A DNA stretch of 43,979 nt. It comes from Paenibacillus thalictri (lineage in GTDB: Bacteria > Bacillota > Bacilli > Paenibacillales > NBRC-103111). The stretch lies in the NCBI RefSeq assembly GCF_004307995.1, contig NZ_SIRE01000046.1:1-43979 (forward strand), given 5' to 3'. Below the pieces are notes generated by a model. That model was not told the DNA's origin. It ran no database searches and saw nothing but the letters and a program-made list of their open reading frames with translations. The position numbers and the translations under genes were made by a program. Shown one piece after another: positions 26,885 through 34,614 of the stretch (its first letter is position 1; each line of letters opens with the position of its first letter).

Positions 26885-27974
26885 GTGGGAAAAGGTTGCA
26901 TGGAGTGAAGTTGTTGAAATTAAAAACGGCAGAAATCAAAAAGCCGTTGAAGATATTAATGGTCAATATCCCATTTATGGAAGTGGAGGAGTTATGGGAT
27001 ATGCCAACAATTATATTTGTGATGAAAATACCGTAATTATTGGAAGGAAAGGTAATATCAATAAACCTATTTATGTAAGTGAAAAATTTTGGAATGTAGA
27101 TACTGCTTTTGGATTGAATGCTAAAATAGGCAGATTGTTTCCTAAATATCTATTTTATTTTTGTGTAATGTTTAATTTTGAAAAACTCAATACAACTGTG
27201 ACTATACCAAGTCTTACGAAAAGTAATTTACTTAATATTGAAATTCCTCTCCCGCCACTCGAAACACAAAAGCAAATCGCCAAAACATTAGACATCACCG
27301 CAGAATTGCTTGCCATGCGCAAACAGCAGCTTGCTGGGTTGGATGAGTTCTTGGTAAGCATTTTTTTTAAAATGTTTGGAGATCCGGTGTTGAATAATAA
27401 GAAGTGGGTAACCCAACCTATGCTCAGTGTTGGTAAATTTGTTAGCGGGGGGACACCTTCTAAAGAACGCAATGATTTTTGGACAGGTAATTTCCCTTGG
27501 GTTAGTCCAAAAGATATGAAAGTACCATATATATCAAACTCGATAGATTTTATTTCTCATAAAGTATTTGAGGAAACTTCCTTGAAAAAGATTGCTCCTG
27601 GTCAGTTACTCATTGTTGTTCGAGGAATGATATTGGCACACTCTTTTCCAACAGCAATAAATACCGTAGAAGTTTCAATAAATCAAGACATGAAAGCTAT
27701 TCTACCAAACGAAGATTTGGACGTCATTTATCTCAAACATTGCTTGGACAATATGAAACACCAGATACTTAAAATAATAACAACTGCCGCACATGGAACT
27801 AAAAAATTTGATGCTGATTCTATGGAAAAAGTATTTATACCAGTTCCACCACTTAAACTCCAAAACCAATTCGCCACCATCGTCACCAAAATCGAAGAAC
27901 AAAAAGCCCTCGTCAAACAAGCAATAGACGAAACACAATACCTGTTCGACAGCTTGATGAGCGAGTATTTTTGA
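26877..27974 (+). CDS. hsdS: Type I restriction-modification specificity subunit HsdS
   Basis: A 365-residue protein that reads the bipartite DNA target. Two target-recognition domains are visible, each followed by a conserved helical spacer: IPLPPLETQKQIAKTLD near residue 122, and the matching VPPLKLQNQFATIVTKIEEQ near 325. Starts GTG at 26877, overlapping the end of hsdM. Base composition is lower in GC than hsdM and hsdR, especially in the recognition domains, as is common where these domains are exchanged by recombination. The recognised sequence cannot be predicted here. Confidence 0.93.
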   Translation: MSKWEKVAWSEVVEIKNGRNQKAVEDINGQYPIYGSGGVMGYANNYICDENTVIIGRKGNINKPIYVSEKFWNVDTAFGLNAKIGRLFPKYLFYFCVMFNFEKLNTTVTIPSLTKSNLLNIEIPLPPLETQKQIAKTLDITAELLAMRKQQLAGLDEFLVSIFFKMFGDPVLNNKKWVTQPMLSVGKFVSGGTPSKERNDFWTGNFPWVSPKDMKVPYISNSIDFISHKVFEETSLKKIAPGQLLIVVRGMILAHSFPTAINTVEVSINQDMKAILPNEDLDVIYLKHCLDNMKHQILKIITTAAHGTKKFDADSMEKVFIPVPPLKLQNQFATIVTKIEEQKALVKQAIDETQYLFDSLMSEYF

Positions 27975-28010
27975 GTAACGAGCTCCTATTCTAAAAGTGA
28001 GGTGAATCCA

Positions 28011-31000
28011 ATGACTGCCAACTTTGAATTCTTACAGGGACAGACGGAATTCGCGTTGTTTGCTACTGCTTGTATCGAAGCGGAGCGGGTGCTTGCCACC
28101 TCTCCGGCCATGTCGGCGGTGGGAAGCCGAAAGGCCTTTGAGCTTGCGGTCAAATGGGTATACGCCGCTGATAATACGATCACGATGCCCTATAAGGACA
28201 ATTTGCAGTCATTGATTCACGAGCCATCGTTCAGATTCGCCATGGAGAACCAGACTTGGGGCAAGCTACCCTTTATCATCAAGCTGGGAAACCTGGCGGT
28301 TCATACCGACAAAGCGATCAACCGCGGTGATGCTGTTTTGTCTCTTGCGGCTTTATTTGAATTCGTGCAGTGGATTGATTATTGCTACGGCGCAAGCTAC
28401 GAGGAGCGCTGCTTCATTGAAGCGAATATACCTTCTGTGAAGGTTGTCCTTGACGAAGCAAGGATCAAAGAGAAGGATAGCTTAATTGAGCAAAAGGATT
28501 CCGAGATCGAGGCGCTCCGTGCCAAAATCGCTGCGATGAGCGACCGACTTACGGCTGATAAAGATCAGCATCAAGCGCAACGGCATTTTACCCCGGAGGA
28601 TATTTCTGAATTTAACACGCGTAAAAGATATATTGATGTTGATCTGAAGCTGCTGGGCTGGACATTCGGCGATGATGTGAGGGAAGAAGTAGAACTGTAT
28701 GGCATGCCGAATCATGAGGAGAAGGGCTATGCGGATTATGTGCTCTATGGCAAAGATGGCCTGCCCTTAGCAATCATTGAAGCGAAGCGCACCTCGAAGG
28801 ACCCGAAAATCGGCACCCATCAGGCAAAGCTCTATGCGGACTGTTTAGAGAAAATGACCGGCCGACGGCCGATGATGTTCACGACGAATGGTTTTGAAAC
28901 TAATCTATGGGATGACGTGACGTCGCCGCAGCGCAAGGTGAGCGGTATCTTTTCAAAATCTGACTTGGAAAAGCTGATGAATCGCCGTACTGAACGCAAG
29001 GTATTGGACGAAATCGTCATTGACGATAAAATTACGGACCGCTACTATCAGAAGGAAGCCATCCGTGCGGTAAGTGAAAGCATAACGACTGGGCATAGAA
29101 GAGCACTCCTCGTGATGGCGACAGGAACGGGGAAGACCAGAACCGCATCCAGCTTGACGGATGTACTATCCCGCGGAGGCTATGTAACCAATACGTTGTT
29201 TCTAGCAGACAGAACAGCATTGGTTAAGCAGGCTAAGGATGATTTCAAAAATTACTTGCCCCATATGTCGCTTTGTAATTTGCTGAGCAATAAGGATGAT
29301 AAGACCGCTCGTATTGTATTTTCAACGTACCCGACCATGCTGAACGCCATTGATAATACCAAAAGCGATGACGGCAAGCGTCTGTTTACGCCGGCGCATT
29401 TCGATCTGATTGTGGTGGATGAGGCGCATAGAAGTATTTTCAAGAAATATCGGACGATATTTGAGTACTTTGATGGCCTTATTGTGGGACTGACGGCGAC
29501 GCCGAAGACGGAGGTTGATCGCAATACCTACGATTTCTTCGAGATGGAGAGCGGTGTGCCAACTTATGCATATGCCTATGAGACGGCCGTAGAGATTGAT
29601 CATGTACTTGTGCCCTACTATAACATCGAGATCACAACGAAGTTCCTGGAGCAAGGGATTACCTACGACGATCTTTCTCCGGAAGATAAAGCTCGTTATG
29701 AAGAAGATTTCACCGATGAAGACGGTGAGATGCCTGAATTTATTCCCTCCCCTGCGGTGAATGAATTTATTTTTAACCAAGCTACGGTGGATCGTGTGTT
29801 AGAGGATTTAATGACCAAGGGGATCAAGGTGGCGGGCGGTGACAGGTTAGGTAAGACGATCATTTTCGCCCAAAATAAAAAGCACGCGCAATACATTGTT
29901 GAACGTTTCGACAAACTGTATCCGCAGTATAACGGTAGTTTCGCCAAGCGAATTATTTCAGAAGATAGCTATGCGCAAAATATCATCGATGACTTCAAGG
30001 TCGCTGACAAGGGGCCTCATATTGCGGTATCTGTAGATATGCTCGATACGGGGATCGACGTACCTGAGATTGTCAATCTGGTGTTCTTCAAACGTATACG
30101 CTCCAAGACGAAATTCTGGCAGATGATTGGCCGCGGGACACGGCTGCGCAAGAACCTGTTCGGAGAGGGAGAGGATAAGACCCGGTTTATTATTTTCGAT
30201 TATCTGGGGAATTTCGAATTTTTCCGTCAACACCAGGAAGGATTGCAGGGCAGTGACACTCAGAGCCTGTCGGAAGCGATCTTCGCGAAGCGGGTTCGGT
30301 TAATTCATCATATACAGCAGTCTGTGTACATCGATGAACCCTATCAAACTATCCGTACAGAGCTGATAGAAACAGTCGTCAAGCAGATAAACCTCCTTAA
30401 TCCGGAGCTTGTGTCGGTGAAGATGCAGTTGCAGCATGTGGAAAAATATAAACATAAGGCTGCTTATGTCTGTCTATCGGATGTAGATAAGAGCAACCAG
30501 ATTGCTTATCTTGCGCCTATTGTCTATATGGATGATACGGACGAGCATGCCAAGCGGTTTGACAATTTCATGTATGGACTCATGCTCGCTCAGATCGAGG
30601 GTTTGGCGCAACTGAAGAAGGCCAAGAAGCAGCTGATAGAAGTATCTTCTAATTTACTGCAGCGTGCTACGATCCCGCAGATCAAGGAGAAACTGGAGCT
30701 GATCAGCACAATTGGAACGGACGAGTTCTGGCAGAGCTCGGATTTGCTGAATTTCGAAAAGGTGCGTGTCGAGCTTCGTAGTCTGATCAAGTTCATTATC
30801 GATGAAGGCAGCGGCAGAAATCCGATCTACACAAATCTTGCCGATGAAATTCTTACGATTGAAGAAGGCAAGGCCATGTATCAGGCCTATGACTTTGAGG
30901 ATTACAAGCTGAAGGTCAACCGTTATATTGAGAAAAACCGCGACACGCTGGCTATTCATAAGCTCCGGAACAATATTCCTCTTACTGCTCTCGATTACGA

Positions 31001-31361
31001 AAGTTTAGAAAAGATTTTCACTGGGGAGTTAGGCACAGCAGAAGATTACCAACGGGAGTATCAGAATACGCCGTTCGGTTTGCTGGTGCGTAAAATTGCT
31101 AAGCTGGAGTATGAGGCAGCGAGCGTTGTGTTCTCGGAATTTATTAATGATCAGTCCTTAAGCCAGGCGCAAATCGTTTTTGTGAAAAAGGTCATTGATT
31201 ATATCGTACAGAACGGCTATATCGACAATGTATCGGAGCTGACGAAACCGCCTTTCGATAAGCCGCAGAGCTTTGTCAAGCTGTTTGATGGCACGAAGCA
31301 ACGGCGGCTTGTGGAGATGGTTACACAGATCAAGGAGAATGCGGTTAAGGTCTTGGGCTAG
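28011..31361 (+). CDS. hsdR: Type I restriction endonuclease subunit HsdR
   Basis: About 1116 residues; the motor and nuclease of the system. An N-terminal DUF4145-like region (to about 130) and a short coiled coil (about 150-190) precede the PD-(D/E)xK nuclease, with D near 240 (ADYVLYG) and EAKR near 257. Superfamily 2 helicase domains follow: MATGTGKTRTA (Walker A, about 370), VVDEAHR and GLTATP, then VDMLDTGIDVPE and QMIGRGTR. The C-terminal part resembles the EcoEI R C-terminal domain. ATG 28011 follows AAGTGAGGTG; GTG 28002 is in frame but lies inside that site. It cuts unmethylated DNA after translocation. hsdM, hsdS and hsdR form one operon. Confidence 0.95.
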   Translation: MTANFEFLQGQTEFALFATACIEAERVLATSPAMSAVGSRKAFELAVKWVYAADNTITMPYKDNLQSLIHEPSFRFAMENQTWGKLPFIIKLGNLAVHTDKAINRGDAVLSLAALFEFVQWIDYCYGASYEERCFIEANIPSVKVVLDEARIKEKDSLIEQKDSEIEALRAKIAAMSDRLTADKDQHQAQRHFTPEDISEFNTRKRYIDVDLKLLGWTFGDDVREEVELYGMPNHEEKGYADYVLYGKDGLPLAIIEAKRTSKDPKIGTHQAKLYADCLEKMTGRRPMMFTTNGFETNLWDDVTSPQRKVSGIFSKSDLEKLMNRRTERKVLDEIVIDDKITDRYYQKEAIRAVSESITTGHRRALLVMATGTGKTRTASSLTDVLSRGGYVTNTLFLADRTALVKQAKDDFKNYLPHMSLCNLLSNKDDKTARIVFSTYPTMLNAIDNTKSDDGKRLFTPAHFDLIVVDEAHRSIFKKYRTIFEYFDGLIVGLTATPKTEVDRNTYDFFEMESGVPTYAYAYETAVEIDHVLVPYYNIEITTKFLEQGITYDDLSPEDKARYEEDFTDEDGEMPEFIPSPAVNEFIFNQATVDRVLEDLMTKGIKVAGGDRLGKTIIFAQNKKHAQYIVERFDKLYPQYNGSFAKRIISEDSYAQNIIDDFKVADKGPHIAVSVDMLDTGIDVPEIVNLVFFKRIRSKTKFWQMIGRGTRLRKNLFGEGEDKTRFIIFDYLGNFEFFRQHQEGLQGSDTQSLSEAIFAKRVRLIHHIQQSVYIDEPYQTIRTELIETVVKQINLLNPELVSVKMQLQHVEKYKHKAAYVCLSDVDKSNQIAYLAPIVYMDDTDEHAKRFDNFMYGLMLAQIEGLAQLKKAKKQLIEVSSNLLQRATIPQIKEKLELISTIGTDEFWQSSDLLNFEKVRVELRSLIKFIIDEGSGRNPIYTNLADEILTIEEGKAMYQAYDFEDYKLKVNRYIEKNRDTLAIHKLRNNIPLTALDYESLEKIFTGELGTAEDYQREYQNTPFGLLVRKIAKLEYEAASVVFSEFINDQSLSQAQIVFVKKVIDYIVQNGYIDNVSELTKPPFDKPQSFVKLFDGTKQRRLVEMVTQIKENAVKVLG

Positions 31362-31454
31362 TGCGGAGACGCAAAGAATTCGAAAATATAAAATTTAAAC
31401 ATTAAATCAAGCTAAAGCTCAAGGTAGAGGCCTTCGTAAAAGTCTAATTTATAA

Positions 31455-31499
31455 AAAAAGGTACAGTACCTCAAGAAAATTGAGGTTATTGTACCTTTT
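31455..31499 (+). terminator. Bidirectional terminator between hsdR and the convergent gene
   Basis: AAAAGGTACA with CCTCAA pairs with TTGAGG with TGTACCTTTT, with a small internal mismatch and a short GAAAA loop. A-rich and T-rich flanks on both sides let it end hsdR and the converging minus-strand gene. Confidence 0.85.
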
Positions 31500-31539
31500 G
31501 AGTTTTCTGACGTTGACATAGTCGAGAGTTCAAAATATG

Positions 31540-32931
31540 TCATGTCGTTAAAGTGTTTTCTTCAATTTGCGCCAGAAGATCCGGTGATTGATGCCATTTC
31601 AAACTATCTTCAGCCATAGCGTATAAAGATTTATCTGTTCCGTTTAATAACCAATATTTCGTTCCATTCAGATGGTAATTGCTTAAGTGAATTTGCTGAG
31701 CAATCTGAATAAGTATTATTTGTGTTAGTCTAGATATAGAATAAACATTGTTATCATAAGACCATCGAACTGCAGGTTTATCATTTTCCAAAATTATTGT
31801 CGCCTTTGAAATAAGTTCGTTATTAAATTGGTACTGGGTCTTACTTGAAGGGATTAATGAGATGTGATCACCATTGTTAATTATCCCTTTATCAAGTAGT
31901 AACTGAAGACTATTCTTCCTACGTGTTGCTTTTGATTTCTGAGTAGTCTGTACATCTGATTTAATTATTTGAATAAACTCCTCAAATGGATTGCTGCTTT
32001 GCAGCAATGCGGAAGCTATCCCATCGTATTTTTCTCCAATGTTCATTGAAAAATTTGCTTCAGGAAGTTGCCTGTTGATTAAAGAGGAAACAAGATCAAA
32101 GTGCTCATTGGAAGTTCGCGAAGTATGCCAAGTTAATAACATAGTATTGTTTTTGGTGGACTCAATGTTAAATATCCAAGGCTGCTGGTCAAAGATCCAT
32201 TCCATATCTGCAATTACTGTATTGATGAATTTATCAATTGTCGCGGATCTTTTTCCGCTTTGTGATTCTGTATTAATTGATAACCAGCCGGCTTTTATAG
32301 TGCGACGTTTGTTAGTTGGGTCGGTATTATAAATTACTCTCAAGTTACCATTCAATATACCGTCGGGATCCCTGTACCAAAATGTAGCCCCACCGGCGAA
32401 GTCACGATAGATGTCTTTAAAAAAGCTAAATACTGCCTTCCAATTCCCCGAGATGACATGGTGATAATTTCTATTCATTTGTATATCTTGCAGCTTGGCT
32501 GATAGAAATTGAAAATCTTCAGTCGATCTAACTCTTTTTTCTAGCTCTTCTAGAAAATCATGAAAAATTTCAATCTCATATTCACTGAAGTGAGGAAGTT
32601 CGATTGGTTTTAGAGCAGAATTAATATTGTCGAATAGCTCCTGTATTTTGGAGTTCTTTTCTTTATGGTTGAAAAGAAACCAAGGGGGGATGCCCAAAAA
32701 GTCAGCTACATCCCTAATTCTCGGGTAACTGACTGTCCGAAGGGATTTGTTTATTCTTGAAGGCCATCTAGACTCATCTTGAACGGCCTTGCAAAGAAAT
32801 CGTATTGACGAATCGATAGATTTTAACAAAGCAGCAATAAGCTCTAGGTCTACCCAATCTACATATGCTTTCTCAAACTCTTCTCGCCAAGTTGTATTAT
32901 TTGTCTCATAATCCTCAACTTCGATCGACAC
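31540..32931 (-). CDS. HTH-like / RAMA-like domain protein of unknown function
   Basis: A 463-residue protein transcribed away from the tns operon. No whole-length family recognised. The N-terminal ~65 residues, ending SYPRIRDVADFLGIPPWFLF, look like an XRE-type helix-turn-helix. A middle region (about 80-330) has no clear homology. The last ~110 residues match the pattern of RAMA (restriction adenine methylase associated) domains: LLLDKGIINNGDHISL, a beta-rich NDKPAVRWSYDNNVYSIS segment, then LNGTKYWLLNGTDKSLYAM. GTG at 32931 is chosen because GGAGGAGGT lies six bases upstream; the in-frame ATG at 32952 precedes that site. Position suggests a regulator or a transposon-borne defence gene. Confidence 0.7.
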   Translation of the reverse strand: MSIEVEDYETNNTTWREEFEKAYVDWVDLELIAALLKSIDSSIRFLCKAVQDESRWPSRINKSLRTVSYPRIRDVADFLGIPPWFLFNHKEKNSKIQELFDNINSALKPIELPHFSEYEIEIFHDFLEELEKRVRSTEDFQFLSAKLQDIQMNRNYHHVISGNWKAVFSFFKDIYRDFAGGATFWYRDPDGILNGNLRVIYNTDPTNKRRTIKAGWLSINTESQSGKRSATIDKFINTVIADMEWIFDQQPWIFNIESTKNNTMLLTWHTSRTSNEHFDLVSSLINRQLPEANFSMNIGEKYDGIASALLQSSNPFEEFIQIIKSDVQTTQKSKATRRKNSLQLLLDKGIINNGDHISLIPSSKTQYQFNNELISKATIILENDKPAVRWSYDNNVYSISRLTQIILIQIAQQIHLSNYHLNGTKYWLLNGTDKSLYAMAEDSLKWHQSPDLLAQIEENTLTT

Positions 32932-32959
32932 CTTCTTACCTCCTCCAATCATCGCAGAT

Positions 32960-32988
32960 TTGCGCCAATTTCAACTGATGTTGCGCCA
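32960..32988. promoter_or_regulatory. Repeated TTGCGCCA motif, putative operator
   Basis: TTGCGCCA occurs at 32960-32967 and 32981-32988, 21 bp apart, which places both on the same face of the helix. They lie in the divergent region between the HTH/RAMA gene and the tns operon. The second copy sits at the -35 position for a TATAAT at 33010-33015. Confidence 0.5.
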
Positions 32989-33009
32989 CTCTTCTATCAA
33001 TATATTCCC

Positions 33010-33015
33010 TATAAT
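33010..33015 (+). promoter_or_regulatory. Candidate -10 box for the tns operon
   Basis: A perfect TATAAT about 150 nt before the first gene of the operon. The 17-nt-upstream hexamer is a poor -35, so the promoter may depend on an activator or be weak. No other gene is seen in 32932-33166. Confidence 0.4.
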
Positions 33016-33166
33016 ACTATTAACGCAATCAACTAAAAAAAGAGAAAGGGCATAATGTGTTATTGAAGTCGATGAAAATATCGTATAACCAATATTTAAT
33101 TGAATTTTTCTATTAATATTGGATATAGCTGGAGGTGTAGTCAAAAAAATAATAGGAAGGTGCTTT

Positions 33167-33505
33167 ATGAGTAGCTATAACTCTATTGGAATAGCAACGA
33201 TTACTTCTAGGGGAATCAAATTTAATAATTTAAATTACTCATGCAGTCGGGCTATTAGCGAACAATGGTATGAGCATGCACAAAAATATGGTGAGACTCA
33301 AATTATGGTATTTTATAACATTACGGATCTATCAAAAATTTGGATTCGACTAGTTAATTCCGTATACGAAATTGATGAAATAGAGATTGCTGATCTTATG
33401 GTTCGTGAAGAAATAAGTGATTTAAAACTTGAGAAGTACTTTGAAAGTATTCAAAAGCTTAAATCATTGAGGAATACAAAAAGAAAAGTGGAGAGCAATG
33501 AGTAA
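33167..33505 (+). CDS. Small stand-alone Mu-transposase C-terminal-domain protein
   Basis: A 112-residue protein whose centre, ATITSRGIKFNNLNYSC, then TQIMVFYNITDLSKIWIRL, matches the small beta-barrel at the C-terminus of Mu/TnsB/TniA transposases (pattern: R-x-GI-x-F, YD-x-DLS-x-I-x-V). The full TnsB of this operon has the equivalent segment SREGIYFEGMYFGS ... TVIAYDRRCMNHVYV, but sequence identity is low, so this is not a simple local copy. A short charged helical tail follows. ATG 33167 has AGGAAGGTG upstream. The stop overlaps the tnsA start (ATGAGTAA), so the two are translationally coupled. There is no catalytic domain. It could be a relic, or a functional partner or competitor of TnsB. 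Confidence 0.65.
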   Translation: MSSYNSIGIATITSRGIKFNNLNYSCSRAISEQWYEHAQKYGETQIMVFYNITDLSKIWIRLVNSVYEIDEIEIADLMVREEISDLKLEKYFESIQKLKSLRNTKRKVESNE

Positions 33506-34340
33506 AAGACAACGTAAAACAACCCAGGCAGTTATTGAGAAGAGAATAAAGGAAGGAAGGGGTACAGGACATTTCTCGGATTATAAACCATGGTTAACGA
33601 TTCATGACGTTCCCTCGCAAGGAGTCGTAACGCGCATATTGGGATGGAAGAGTGACCGCCTACATCATTATTTCTCTGAGTACTTTGAGCTGGCTCATCA
33701 CTATCAATTAGAGTGGGCTCTTGGATGCTGTGATATTCGCGAACAATATCCGTTATTACCTCTAGAAAAAACACTCTTTATTGCAGATAAGCTAGGTGTA
33801 AAGCACCCTGTTGATCCAAAAACCAAACACCCCATTGTAATGACAACAGATATGCTGCTAACAGTGCAGACGGAGGATGACGTAAGGTTTGTTGCCCATA
33901 CCATTAAGCCAAAATCGAAGTTGAATAAAAGGGTTTTGGAGAAGTTTGAGATTGAAAAAGTATTTTTTAAAGATGCCAGCATTGAATGGGCACTAATTAC
34001 TGAACATCAGATCAATTATGAACTCGTTAAAAATGTTGAGTGGTTACATTCTGCAAAAAATTTGGAAGGTAATCAGATTTCGAAACAGCTCATTAAAGAT
34101 CTTGAGCCCATTTTATATGAAGCCATACATAGCCAGGATAGGCCACTAGCTAAAACGACTTTACAATTTGACGAGAGTGAAGGGCTAAATCCGGGAACTT
34201 GTATGTTTGTAGTACGTCATTTAATTGCAAATCGATTGTGGGAAGTTGATATGAACAAAAGAATCGTTCCCACACTTCAACCATTAAAAGTATACAAAAA
34301 TAGCGTAAATGGGGGTAATGGTTATGGAGTTATTCAATAA
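33498..34340 (+). CDS. tnsA: Tn7-like transposition protein TnsA (endonuclease)
   Basis: A 280-residue protein. In Tn7, TnsA cuts the 5' ends of the transposon and works as a heteromer with TnsB. The N-terminal restriction-enzyme-like fold is visible: E61 in FSEYFELAHHYQLEWALG, the DIREQYPL strand (79-86), D118 in MTTDML and K137 in HTIKPK are the candidate catalytic E, D and K. The C-terminal winged-helix part that contacts TnsC follows KFEIEKVFF. It starts at ATG 33498 overlapping the upstream gene. Its final codons overlap the start of the tnsB relic, so an original tnsA-tnsB overlap is preserved there. Confidence 0.9.
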   Translation: MSKRQRKTTQAVIEKRIKEGRGTGHFSDYKPWLTIHDVPSQGVVTRILGWKSDRLHHYFSEYFELAHHYQLEWALGCCDIREQYPLLPLEKTLFIADKLGVKHPVDPKTKHPIVMTTDMLLTVQTEDDVRFVAHTIKPKSKLNKRVLEKFEIEKVFFKDASIEWALITEHQINYELVKNVEWLHSAKNLEGNQISKQLIKDLEPILYEAIHSQDRPLAKTTLQFDESEGLNPGTCMFVVRHLIANRLWEVDMNKRIVPTLQPLKVYKNSVNGGNGYGVIQ

Positions 34341-34566
34341 TAATCATTTGATACACAAGCTAGCTTTTAGTTGTGAAATGAGACCTATGATTGGGTCAGA
34401 AAACGAAAAAGTGATTGGACCGGGAAAAGCATTCGAAATTGAAGCTGCTGTAGCAGACGTATGCTTAGTTAGTTCGGTTGCACGAAATCATTCTATCGAG
34501 AGACCAGTCGTTCGCATTGTCGTTGATGAATGGAGCCGAATGATAGTTGGTCTAGAAGTAAGGTAA
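34324..34566 (+). pseudogene. Internally deleted, truncated tnsB copy
   Basis: The first codons (ATGGAGTTATTC, AATAATAATC) align with the start of full tnsB (TTGGAGTTTTTC, AATAATCTA). The frame then jumps to a segment matching TnsB residues about 280-345. It reads MRPMIGSENEKVIGPGKAFE, IEAAVADVCLV and VVDEWSRMIVGLEVR, against RPLLGSETRKATGPGQIFE, IDATVADVYLV and VVDVWSHMIVGFYVG. It stops at TAA 34564-34566. The first catalytic Asp is Glu here (IEAAV for IDATV). The fragment therefore lacks most of the protein and the active site, and is a decayed duplicate or an expressed 80-residue fragment. Confidence 0.82.
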
Positions 34567-34614
34567 GTGAGCTGGATATAGGTAAATGCAAAAATCTAAT
34601 TGGAGGCGATGACT

